This document shows positions 34,064 through 42,346 of a DNA stretch of 64,000 nucleotides, in pieces (position 1 is the first letter of the stretch; each line of letters starts with the position of its first letter). The stretch is taken from positions 75,598 to 139,597 of the forward strand of contig JAADGJ010000106.1 in NCBI GenBank assembly GCA_013152435.1. The letters are read 5' to 3'. The stretch is from Chloroflexota bacterium. Its GTDB lineage: Bacteria > Chloroflexota > Anaerolineae > DUEN01. Both the position numbers and the translations under genes were made by a program. The notes beneath the pieces are model-generated. The model did not search any database. It was not told the origin of the DNA and saw nothing but the letters and a program-made list of their open reading frames with translations.

Positions 34064-35341
34064 ATGAACCGATCAAGAACCTCCCTTCACCCAACGATCC
34101 GGATCGGCGCGGTCGCGCTCCTGATCCTTTTCGTCTCCCTGGTCGCCGTCGGGCCGGCCGCCACCCAGGGGGCTCCCCACCGGGTGGGCCTGGTTGTGCA
34201 ATTCCCCGACCGCACGGTCACCACTTGCGTGACCTTTGATGAGCCTGAGATCTCCGGATATGAGGTGCTGGCCCGCTCCGGCCTCAACTTCAACGCCGAC
34301 CTCACGTCGAACATGGGGGCGGCCATCTGCAGCATCGAAGACGTGGGCTGCACATATCCCGTACAGGATTGCTTCTGCCAGTGTCAGGGGGGAGATTGCC
34401 TCTACTGGTCCTACTGGCACCTACGGGACGGGGAGTGGGAGTACTCCCAGCTTGGCGCGGGCAACTACACCGTGCGGGATGGCGACGTGGAGGGATGGCG
34501 CTGGGGACAGGGAGAGATCAACCTCTCGGCCCAACCGCCGCCCGTGTATACCTTCGACGAGCTTTGCGCCGCGCCCACACCGACGGACACCCCCGTCCCG
34601 GTGCAGATCACGTTCACCGCGGACGACCAGGAGATCGACGAGGGCCAATGCACATGGATCCGATGGCAAGTCCAGGGAGCCCAGCAGGTCTTCCTGGATG
34701 GCGAAGTGGTGAGCCCTTCGGGAAACCGCCAGGTCTGCCCGGCGGTCAGCACCAGCTATCGTTTGCAGATCCAACACGCGACGGGGGAGCTGGAGCGCCT
34801 GGTCAGCGTGAAGGTGCGGCCGTCGGCCACGCAGCCGACGCCCACCTTCACGACCGCCTTCCAGGGGACCTCTCCCCTGCCAACGCCCACACCCACCACG
34901 GCGCTTCACACCACTTCGCCCCTGCCGACGCCAACCGTCGCGCCCACGCCAACGCCTCCCCCCACCCCCACATTCACGCCGACGCCCACGGAGGAGGCAA
35001 GCCCGACCTCCGTAGCGGAGTCCAGCCCTACGCCAGCCGTGCCCACGCCAACGCCTCTCCCGGCGGAGAGCGAAGAGGTGGAGCCCCAGGCGACTCCCAC
35101 GACCAAGACCATCACGACGATGCCGCTGTCGGCCGGCGGGGCGGAGGCGAGCCCCACCGCGCCCCCGGAGGAGGCGCAACCCACCCGCGGCGACACGACG
35201 GCCGGACAGCGACCGGAGGCCGTGAGCTCGCGGGTCACCCGGTCGGAGGTCCTCCGGCTGCTGGCCTTCGGGCTGGTGGGGATCTTCAGCGCGGCCGCGT
35301 TGGGAGCCGTCAGCCTGTTCCTGCGACGCCGCGAGGGATAA
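34064..35341 (+). CDS. DUF4430 surface protein with Thr-Pro stalk and C-terminal membrane anchor
   Basis: 425 residues. Signal peptide (~1-36), then a DUF4430 domain (~38-160) with the same Cys pattern as the preceding protein (AAICSIEDVGC...DCFCQC) and YWSYWHLRDGEWEYSQLGAGNY. Next come an immunoglobulin-like segment (ITFTADDQEIDEGQCTWIRW), a ~130-residue Thr/Pro/Ser stalk, and a final membrane helix ending in RRREG. It should hold a cobalamin-capture domain away from the membrane. ATG 34064 has AGGAG 7 nt upstream. It is 20 nt from its paralogue and 26 nt from ecfT. Confidence 0.85.
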   Translation: MNRSRTSLHPTIRIGAVALLILFVSLVAVGPAATQGAPHRVGLVVQFPDRTVTTCVTFDEPEISGYEVLARSGLNFNADLTSNMGAAICSIEDVGCTYPVQDCFCQCQGGDCLYWSYWHLRDGEWEYSQLGAGNYTVRDGDVEGWRWGQGEINLSAQPPPVYTFDELCAAPTPTDTPVPVQITFTADDQEIDEGQCTWIRWQVQGAQQVFLDGEVVSPSGNRQVCPAVSTSYRLQIQHATGELERLVSVKVRPSATQPTPTFTTAFQGTSPLPTPTPTTALHTTSPLPTPTVAPTPTPPPTPTFTPTPTEEASPTSVAESSPTPAVPTPTPLPAESEEVEPQATPTTKTITTMPLSAGGAEASPTAPPEEAQPTRGDTTAGQRPEAVSSRVTRSEVLRLLAFGLVGIFSAAALGAVSLFLRRREG

Positions 35342-35367
35342 AGCCCCCGACAGGAGGGAACCCGATC

Positions 35368-36501
35368 TTGCCTGAACCCACCCGACGAACGCCTCGCTTC
35401 CACCCTTACACCTGGCTGGCCTGGCTGGCCGCAACCGCCGCGCCCGCGCTGCTCACGCGCAACCCGATCTACCTCAGCGTGCTGCTGCTGGCCGTCGGGT
35501 TGACCTACCGCACGCTGGCCCGGGAGCATCCGGAGCATCGCGGGTGGGAGTTCCTTATCCGGCTGGCGGTCCTCCTGTGGCTGTTCACGACCCTGTTCAA
35601 CGCGCTGACCGTCCACGCCGGCGCCACCGTGATCTTCCGGCTGCCCACCCGCTGGCCCGTCATCGGCGGGCCGATCACCCTGGAAGCCGCGGCATACGGC
35701 CTGGCCAGTGGGCTCAGCCTGCTGACGATCCTGGTCACGTTCATCACGTTCCACATGGCGTTGGACCCCGGACGCCTGTTACGCCTGGTGCCCGCCGCCC
35801 TCTTCCAGGCCGGCGTGGTCACCGCCATCGCCATCACCTTTGTGCCACAGATGATCCGCTCGGTCCAGGAGATCAAGGAGGCGCAGGAGATACGCGGGCA
35901 CCGCTTCCGCGGTGTGCGCGACCTGCTCCCCCTGTTCATCCCGCTGCTCACCACCGCACTGGAGCGCGCCATCCAATTGGCCGAATCCATGGAAGCGCGC
36001 GGCTTTGGCGCCTCCACGCGCCGTCGAGCGAATCGCACAGCCATCGGGGCGCTCACCCTCACGCTCCTGATTCTGCTGGCGTTTGGGCTCTTCGCATACG
36101 GGTACTGGCGCGCGTACCGATTCGAGTCCGGGCTTCTCATCTCCATCGCGCTGGGCGGACTGATCGGCATCTTCTGGGCGATCGGGCGCCAGGCGCCGCG
36201 CACGCGCTACCGCCGATGGCTCTGGCGCCCATGGGACACGCTGGTGACCACGGCCAGCCTGCTGGCCGCATCGGCGATCCTGGCCACGCGCCTCATCGAC
36301 CACGCGGCGCTGATCTACTACCCCTATCCACCCTTCGGCCTGCAGCCCGACATCCGACCCTGGCTGTGCGCTCTGATGCTCGTGCCCGCGCTTCCCGCGG
36401 CGGTTATCGCATACGGCCGGCACAAGGCGGCCCGGCACGAGCGGTCCGGCGACACCCGCCGCCATCCGCTGCGAGATGTGGCCGATGGCGTGGCCGGGTA
36501 G
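35368..36501 (+). CDS. ecfT: ECF transporter transmembrane (T) component
   Basis: About 377 residues. Hydrophobic helices at both ends flank a cytoplasmic coupling region with the paired motifs AQEIRGHRF and SMEARGFGA; these x-R-G sequences contact the EcfA ATPases. It is longer than the usual ~260 residues because of an added C-terminal membrane segment (from about residue 290). The start is TTG 35368, supported by AGGAGGG 9 nt upstream and by the spacing to the preceding stop. In an ECF complex it couples ATP hydrolysis to toppling of the S component. Confidence 0.9.
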   Translation: MPEPTRRTPRFHPYTWLAWLAATAAPALLTRNPIYLSVLLLAVGLTYRTLAREHPEHRGWEFLIRLAVLLWLFTTLFNALTVHAGATVIFRLPTRWPVIGGPITLEAAAYGLASGLSLLTILVTFITFHMALDPGRLLRLVPAALFQAGVVTAIAITFVPQMIRSVQEIKEAQEIRGHRFRGVRDLLPLFIPLLTTALERAIQLAESMEARGFGASTRRRANRTAIGALTLTLLILLAFGLFAYGYWRAYRFESGLLISIALGGLIGIFWAIGRQAPRTRYRRWLWRPWDTLVTTASLLAASAILATRLIDHAALIYYPYPPFGLQPDIRPWLCALMLVPALPAAVIAYGRHKAARHERSGDTRRHPLRDVADGVAG

Positions 36502-36531
36502 CGCTTTCCACCACCGAGGCAGAGGAGCCCA

Positions 36532-38184
36532 ATGATCACCTTCGACGAGGTCAGCTACCAATACCCTGACACCTCGCGGCCGGTGTTGCAGAACCTGTCC
36601 CTCCGCATCGAGGAGGGGGAGTTCCTCCTGGTCATCGGCCCGTCCGGCGCGGGGAAGTCCACTTTCCTGCGCTGCATCAACGGCCTGGTGCCCCACTTCT
36701 ACGGTGGCCGGTTCAGCGGGCGGATACGCGTCGCCGAGCGGGACCCAGTGGCCGTGGGGCCCCACGGCATGAGCGATCTGGTGGGATTCGTTTTTCAGGA
36801 CCCCGAGGCCCAGTTCGTGGTGGACACGGTGGAGGACGAGCTGGCCTTCGCCCCGGAGAACTTCGCCCTGCCGCAGAACCTCATGCGCAAGCGGGTGGAG
36901 GAGGTGCTGGACCAGCTGGACATCGCGCGGCTCCGATACCGTCGCGTGCATTCGCTCTCCGGCGGCGAGAGACAACGGGTGGCCATCGCCGCCGTGTTAA
37001 CGTTGCAGCCGCGCATCCTGGTGCTGGACGAGCCCACCTCCCAGCTCGACCCGCAGGCGGCCGAGGAGGTGCTGATCGCCGTGCGCCAGCTCAACGAGGA
37101 TCTGGGGCTCACGGTGATCCTATCCGAGCATCGGCTGGAGCGCGTGGTACAGTACGCCGATCGCGTGCTGTACCTTCCCGGCCAGGGCAGCCCTCCCATC
37201 CTGGGCGACCCGGAGGAGGTGTTGGCCCAGGTCGATCTGACCCCGCCGCTGGTCACGTTGGGAAAGGCCCTGGGCTGGCAGCCGCTGCCGCTCACCATCA
37301 AGGAGGGACGGCGCTTCGCCCGCCGCCTGGGCGCCCTGGGAGAGCACGCATCGCGGGCTGTCCCGCCTTCCGAGCGTAAGGACAGCCCCATCGTGGAGGC
37401 CGGAGGCGTCTGGCACACCTACGACACAACGCCCGCGCTGGCCGATGTCTCCCTGGATGTACGCCCGGGCGAGTTCGTCGCCGTGATGGGGCGAAACGGG
37501 TCCGGGAAGACGACGCTGCTCAAACACCTCGTAGGGCTGCTGAAGCCCCACCGAGGGCGGGTCGTGGTGGCCGGACTGGATACTCGCTACGTGGATACTC
37601 ACGAATTGGCCAAGCGGGTGGGATACGTGCCGCAGCATCCGGACGCGCTGCTCTTCGCCGACACGGTCGCACAAGAGCTGGCCTTCACCCGGCGCAGCCA
37701 GGGAATGCCACAGGCCCCCGACGAAGATCTCCGGCTGTTGGAGCAACTGGGCCTGGGGAGCCTGGCGGACCGGTACCCCCGCGATCTGAGCAGCGGCGAG
37801 CGACAGCGGGTGGCATTGGCCGCCGTCCTGGTCGGAGATCCCTACGTCGTCCTCCTGGATGAGCCCACGCGAGGGCTGGACTACCCGCAAAAGGAGCGCC
37901 TTGTGGAGATCCTTCAGGCGCTGCGTGCGATGGGCAAGGCCATCATCATGGCCACCCACGATGTAGAGCTGGTCGCACGGTGCGCCGACCGGGTCGTCCT
38001 GATGGCTGAGGGGCAGATCATCGTGGACGGGCCGGCCCGGGAGGTGATGTCGGACTCGCTGGTATTCGCCTCCCAGGTCAACAAGCTGTTCCGGGATCCA
38101 CGACTGGTCACGGTAGACGATGTGCTACAGGCGATCGAGCGGCGCCGGGCGGCCGAGCCAATCCCCCCGGAGATGGGACGATGA
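36532..38184 (+). CDS. Fused ECF ATPase (EcfA-EcfA', two ABC domains)
   Basis: 550 residues carrying two complete ABC ATPase domains. Domain 1 has Walker A GPSGAGKST, signature LSGGERQRVAIAA and Walker B ILVLDEPTSQLD. Domain 2 has Walker A GRNGSGKTT, signature LSSGERQRVALAA and Walker B VVLLDEPTRGLD. The typical EcfA Q-loop FQDPEAQFV is present in domain 1 and PQHPDALLF in domain 2. The fusion replaces the usual EcfA1/EcfA2 pair. Its stop overlaps the S-component start (ATGA). Confidence 0.95.
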   Translation: MITFDEVSYQYPDTSRPVLQNLSLRIEEGEFLLVIGPSGAGKSTFLRCINGLVPHFYGGRFSGRIRVAERDPVAVGPHGMSDLVGFVFQDPEAQFVVDTVEDELAFAPENFALPQNLMRKRVEEVLDQLDIARLRYRRVHSLSGGERQRVAIAAVLTLQPRILVLDEPTSQLDPQAAEEVLIAVRQLNEDLGLTVILSEHRLERVVQYADRVLYLPGQGSPPILGDPEEVLAQVDLTPPLVTLGKALGWQPLPLTIKEGRRFARRLGALGEHASRAVPPSERKDSPIVEAGGVWHTYDTTPALADVSLDVRPGEFVAVMGRNGSGKTTLLKHLVGLLKPHRGRVVVAGLDTRYVDTHELAKRVGYVPQHPDALLFADTVAQELAFTRRSQGMPQAPDEDLRLLEQLGLGSLADRYPRDLSSGERQRVALAAVLVGDPYVVLLDEPTRGLDYPQKERLVEILQALRAMGKAIIMATHDVELVARCADRVVLMAEGQIIVDGPAREVMSDSLVFASQVNKLFRDPRLVTVDDVLQAIERRRAAEPIPPEMGR

Positions 38185-39161
38185 GCCGAACCCGCCGGGA
38201 GCGCTGGCTGAACGCCGGCATCCTCGTCGCCGCCACCCTGGTCGGCGTGATCGCCTTCCTGTCCCCCTTCTTTGCGACGCCGGAGCAGACCGCCGCGCAG
38301 TCGCCCATGGCCCACGCCCAGGATGCCCCCTTCGTGCTGGGCGTCCTGGTCATCATCTGCCTGGGCGCCGTGCTGGCCAACCTGACGGCTGGCGGCATGA
38401 GCGCCAAGACCACGGCCGTGCTGGGCGTGTTGACAGCCGTGAGCGCGGCCCTGCGGGCGTTGCCAGGGCCGCAGGGCTTCTCCGCCATCTTCTTCCTCCC
38501 CATCCTGGCCGGATACACCTACGGAGCGACGTTCGGATTCCTCCTGGGGACGTTGGCGCTCCTGACCTCGGCGCTCCTGGGCGGCGGCGTGGGGCCCTGG
38601 CTGCCCTATCAGATGTTCGCCTCCGGGTGGATGGGGCTTCTCAGCGCGGGGCTCCCCCGCCGATGGCTGCGCTCACGGCCTCGTCTGGAGGTCCTCATCC
38701 TGGCCATGTGGGGCTTCCTGCTGGGGCTGATCTTCGGGGCCATCATGAACCTGTGGTTCTGGCCGTTCCTCTTTCAGCCGGGCGAATCGGCGATCTACTG
38801 GCAGCCGGGCATGACGCTGGCCGAGACGGCGCGACGCTACGCCCTCTTCTATCTGGTCACCTCTCTGGGATGGGACCTGTGGCGAGCGATAGGCAACGCC
38901 GTCCTCATCCTGGTGTTCGGACGCCCCATCCTGCGGCTCCTGCGGCGCTTCCAGCGTCGCTTCCACTTCGACGTCGTCCCCACCATCGTCGGAGATCAGA
39001 CGAGCGCGAGCCCGCCCGCAGCCGATCACTCCCTCCAGGCCCGCAGCCTATCCTACGGGCCACCCAACCATGGAAGGCCACATCTCCCGTATCCGCTCCA
39101 GATCGCCATCCGCCGCTCCCAGGGCCACCATGAGCGCGATGCGGGCCTTTGGCGCGTTTAG
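38181..39161 (+). CDS. ECF transporter substrate-binding (S) component, predicted cobalamin-specific
   Basis: 326 residues with about seven membrane helices. The region LPILAGYTYGATFGFLLGTL followed by GPWLPYQMFASGWMGLLSAG resembles cobalamin/CbrT-like S components. The N-terminus lacks a cleavable signal. Specificity is inferred from the riboswitch and the transcobalamin-like neighbours, not from binding residues. It overlaps ecfA by 4 nt (translational coupling). The last ~45 residues are low in conservation and run antisense over the end of the asparaginase gene, so the natural stop may have been lost. Confidence 0.8.
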   Translation: MSRTRRERWLNAGILVAATLVGVIAFLSPFFATPEQTAAQSPMAHAQDAPFVLGVLVIICLGAVLANLTAGGMSAKTTAVLGVLTAVSAALRALPGPQGFSAIFFLPILAGYTYGATFGFLLGTLALLTSALLGGGVGPWLPYQMFASGWMGLLSAGLPRRWLRSRPRLEVLILAMWGFLLGLIFGAIMNLWFWPFLFQPGESAIYWQPGMTLAETARRYALFYLVTSLGWDLWRAIGNAVLILVFGRPILRLLRRFQRRFHFDVVPTIVGDQTSASPPAADHSLQARSLSYGPPNHGRPHLPYPLQIAIRRSQGHHERDAGLWRV

Positions 39162-40052
39162 CTCCCCGGCGAAGAGGCACCCCCGTCGCCTGAGATCGCT
39201 GTAACACCCAGGGAAGCCGTACGGATCCCCCACGCGGCCCTGCGGCACTCGCGTCGCGATGACGACCGGCACACCCTGCCGCACGGCGTTCGTGATGGGC
39301 TCCAGCCAGGAGACGGGCACGCGGCCGCCCCCCATGGCCGCCAGCACGATCCCCTTTACCCCCCGTCCGATCAGATACTCGAACAGCTCCGGGGAGACGC
39401 CCGCCGCCAGCATCAGCAGGGCCACATCAGGCTCCAACCGCGGGCAGGACACCGGCCTCGGGGTGACCCGCTGAGCGATGTGAATCCCCACCGCGTCGAC
39501 CACGCCCAGAGGGCCGAACTGTCCCGAGCGGAAGGTGGACAGCGCCTGCGTGTGCGTCTTCGTCACGTGACGGGCGGCGTGAATCGTATCGTCCAACACG
39601 ACCAGGGTGCCCAGGCCGCGCGCCTCCGCCGAGGCGGCCACGCGAATGGCCGCGGCCAGATTCGCGGGGCCGTCGTAGGACAACTGCGAGGCGTGGCGCA
39701 TGGCGCCGGTGAACACCACCGGCTTGGGGCTGTCCAGCGTCAGGTCACAAAGCGTGGCGGTCTCCTCCAGCGTGTCCGTGCCATGCGTCACCACCACGCC
39801 GTCCACATCGGGACGAGCCAGCAGCCCGGCTACAACCTCCCGGGCAGCCCACATGGTCTCTGGGGTCATGTGTGGGCCCGGGAGATTGCAGACGGCCGTG
39901 CTCTCCAACGTCACCGGCAGATCAGGCAGGAAGCGGATCAGATCCTCCGCCTCTAACGCGGGGACGCCGCCCCCCGCCTGGGGATCATAGCGCATGGCGA
40001 TGGTGCCACCGGTGGTGACGATCGCCACATGAGGGGATTTCGTTCCTGTCAT
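39048..40052 (-). CDS. L-asparaginase
   Basis: Hydrolyses L-asparagine to aspartate and ammonia. In 334 residues both Thr active-site signatures are present: TTGGTIAMRYD near the N-terminus and VVVTHGTDTLEETA near residue 90, plus the downstream Lys region GAMRHASQLSYDG. No signal peptide is seen, so it is probably cytosolic. ATG 40052 was chosen because AGGAG lies 7 nt upstream; the region above it has no such site. The 3' end overlaps the S-component gene by 114 bp on the opposite strand. Confidence 0.93.
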   Translation of the reverse strand: MTGTKSPHVAIVTTGGTIAMRYDPQAGGGVPALEAEDLIRFLPDLPVTLESTAVCNLPGPHMTPETMWAAREVVAGLLARPDVDGVVVTHGTDTLEETATLCDLTLDSPKPVVFTGAMRHASQLSYDGPANLAAAIRVAASAEARGLGTLVVLDDTIHAARHVTKTHTQALSTFRSGQFGPLGVVDAVGIHIAQRVTPRPVSCPRLEPDVALLMLAAGVSPELFEYLIGRGVKGIVLAAMGGGRVPVSWLEPITNAVRQGVPVVIATRVPQGRVGDPYGFPGCYSDLRRRGCLFAGELNAPKARIALMVALGAADGDLERIREMWPSMVGWPVG

Positions 40053-40195
40053 CGTATGCTCCTGGTCACGGTATGAAATGATCACGATGGGGGAGCTTGA
40101 GCAACCCTGCACGTAACCGTAGACGATCGTTTTTCCACATCGGCACGATTACGCGCGATGCTACCGGGGCTTTCTGCGTTCATCGAAAGGTCTGT

Positions 40196-40201
40196 TATAA
40201 T
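40196..40201 (+). promoter_or_regulatory. -10 element for a leaderless rsmG transcript
   Basis: TATAAT, with a start expected within a few bases of the ATG at 40211. The -35 region (around 40172-40178, TTCTGC) is weak. Confidence 0.45.
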
Positions 40202-40210
40202 CTGGCCACC

Positions 40211-40960
40211 ATGGCTCAAGAGATGGAACGACTCAAGCGCGGCGCGCAGCAGATGGGCATTCCCCTCACGGAGGCCCAACTGGAGCGTTTTCAGCGCTAT
40301 CGCGCGCTGCTTCTGGAATGGAACCAGCGATTCAACCTGACGGCCATCGACAGCCCGGAGCAGGTGGAGGTACGCCACTTCCTGGACTCGCTGAGCTGTC
40401 TGAGCGCGCTGGCCGAGTTGGCCGGGCACGAGGGCGCGGTGCGGCCGGGGATACCAGCGCGAGCCATCGACGTGGGCACCGGGGCCGGGCTGCCCGGGCT
40501 GGCCTTGAAGATCGTCTGGCCGGCCCTGGAACTGACACTGCTGGAGGCCACGGCCAAGAAGGTGCGGTTTCTGGAGCACGTCATCGCCGAGTTGAACTTG
40601 CAGAATGTAACCGCTATCCACGGCCGGGCGGAGGAGCTGGCCCACGAGCCGGAGCACCGGGAGGTTTATGACCTGGCGCTGGCCCGGGCGGTGGCCCCGC
40701 TGGGACCGCTCCTGGAGCTGACCCTCCCGTTTCTACGCCACCGGGGATGGCTCCTAGCCCAGAAAGGTCCGGCCGTCGCCAAGGAGGTCATGGCGGCAGA
40801 ACGGGCCCTGGCGGTGCTGGGAGGGCATCTGCACCGCGTGATCCCGGTGGAGGTCCCCTATCTGGCGGAGGATCGCTTCATCGTCGCGGTGTGGAAGGAG
40901 CGCGCCACGCCGGACCGTTTCCCCCGTCGGCCGGGCGTGCCCGTGCGTAAGCCGCTATGA
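40211..40960 (+). CDS. rsmG: 16S rRNA (guanine527-N7)-methyltransferase RsmG
   Basis: 249 residues. SAM-binding motifs AIDVGTGAGLPGLALKIVWP and LLEATAKKVRFLEHV, and the later ARAVAPLGPLLELTLPFL, define RsmG (GidB). The N-terminal LLEWNQRFNLTAI is also diagnostic. It methylates G527 in the 530 loop. ATG 40211 has no ribosome binding site; a TATAAT lies only 10 nt upstream (40196-40201), so the transcript may be leaderless. The gene ends overlapping recF by 6 nt on the opposite strand. Confidence 0.95.
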   Translation: MAQEMERLKRGAQQMGIPLTEAQLERFQRYRALLLEWNQRFNLTAIDSPEQVEVRHFLDSLSCLSALAELAGHEGAVRPGIPARAIDVGTGAGLPGLALKIVWPALELTLLEATAKKVRFLEHVIAELNLQNVTAIHGRAEELAHEPEHREVYDLALARAVAPLGPLLELTLPFLRHRGWLLAQKGPAVAKEVMAAERALAVLGGHLHRVIPVEVPYLAEDRFIVAVWKERATPDRFPRRPGVPVRKPL

Positions 40961-42205
40961 TCCCCGAGCGTGCGCCTCCGCCATCTCCGCAGAGAGCTCC
41001 TCGATCTTCCCATCCGAGACACGCAACAGGCGAGCCTGCGCTCGAAATGCGGGGGAGAAGTCACCCCAATCCGTCGTGGTGACCACGGCCTGGGACACCC
41101 CCTCCAGGGCGCCCAGGAGCATTCGACGGCGGGTAGCGTCCAGCTCGGACATGACGTCATCCAACAGCAGCACGGGTGGCTCCCCCGTCTCCCGGGTCAT
41201 CACCTGCACCTCCGCCAGCTTCAACGCCAGGGCGGCGGTACGCTGCTGCCCACGGGACCCGTACACGCGCAGATCGTGCCCGCCCACCGTGAAGCGCAAA
41301 TCGTCCCGATGTGGCCCCGTCAGTGTCATGCCCGCGGCCACGTCGCGCTCCCGGCTGGCCTCCAGATGGGCCGCGAAGCGCTCCCGGAGCTCGTCCACAT
41401 CCGACAAGAGGGCCACCGGATCGCGTTCAATCTCCAGGTCCAGAGGAGGCTGTCCACCCACCGGGGATGGGAGGGTGGGGTCGAAGCTGGGGAGATAGCG
41501 CAACTGCAGCCGCTCGCGCCCCTCCGTCAGCTCCTTGTGTCGCGCCCGAGCCTCCACGTCCAGATCCAAGACGAGCCGCTGGCGCTTCGCCATCAGATGC
41601 GCGCCGAGCTCCGCCAGCTGCTCGTCCCAGAACCGCAGCTGCCCCGGGGGACCGCCCTGCTCGCGCAGCGTGCGCAGCAACGCATTACGATGGGTCAGCA
41701 CCTGATTGTATCGTGCCAGCGCGCGGCAATACGCCCGATCCATCTGGCAGAGGGCGACGTCCAGATAGCGCCTGCGGTGGCCGGGGGGACCCGCCACCAA
41801 CTCGATGTCCTGTGGGACGAACAGCACGACGCGCAGATGCCCTACCAGGTCCAGGGCACGCCGGGCGACGCCGTTGATACGCACCTGCTTGCGGAAATTC
41901 GTCTGGCGCCCCGGGCCGTTCACCGGCACCAGGGTGATCTCCAGCTTCTCCTTCTCGTGATCGTGGGTGATCTCCGCGGCCACCCGGGCATGCGGGAGCA
42001 GATCCTCCAGGGCAAGCCAATTCACCAGCTCCCGTTCCGCCCCCGCCTGAGGCGCCCTCCCCGTCGCCAGGTAGTGAATCGCCTCCAGGAGGTTGGTCTT
42101 CCCCTGAGCGTTGGCCCCCTGGAGCAGGGTGATCCGGGAGGGGAAATCCAGCTCCAACCGGACGTAATTCCGGTAGTTCACCAAAGACAGATGGTGCAGT
42201 CGCAC
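40955..42205 (-). CDS. recF: DNA replication and repair protein RecF
   Basis: SMC-like ATPase that loads RecA at gaps with RecO and RecR. The 416 residues show Walker A GANAQGKTN, the signature YGSRGQQRTAALAL and Walker B PVLLLDDVMSELD. The N-terminus VRLHHLSLVNYRNY is the usual RecF beginning, which supports the GTG start at 42205. dnaN lies 141 bp upstream on the same strand, the common dnaN-recF order. dnaA and gyrB are not adjacent in this window. Confidence 0.95.
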   Translation of the reverse strand: MRLHHLSLVNYRNYVRLELDFPSRITLLQGANAQGKTNLLEAIHYLATGRAPQAGAERELVNWLALEDLLPHARVAAEITHDHEKEKLEITLVPVNGPGRQTNFRKQVRINGVARRALDLVGHLRVVLFVPQDIELVAGPPGHRRRYLDVALCQMDRAYCRALARYNQVLTHRNALLRTLREQGGPPGQLRFWDEQLAELGAHLMAKRQRLVLDLDVEARARHKELTEGRERLQLRYLPSFDPTLPSPVGGQPPLDLEIERDPVALLSDVDELRERFAAHLEASRERDVAAGMTLTGPHRDDLRFTVGGHDLRVYGSRGQQRTAALALKLAEVQVMTRETGEPPVLLLDDVMSELDATRRRMLLGALEGVSQAVVTTTDWGDFSPAFRAQARLLRVSDGKIEELSAEMAEAHARGS

Positions 42206-42346
42206 GGCCTTTTTCCAAGTGGAAGGTTGGATGATCACCCGCCAGCGCCACACGAAAACATGGGATACGACCCCAGCGGGTTGAGAAAGGCCCTCCGTCT
42301 CCCGGAGGGCCAAAGCGAAACCCGTGTGTGCGAGCCTCGCGAGGGA

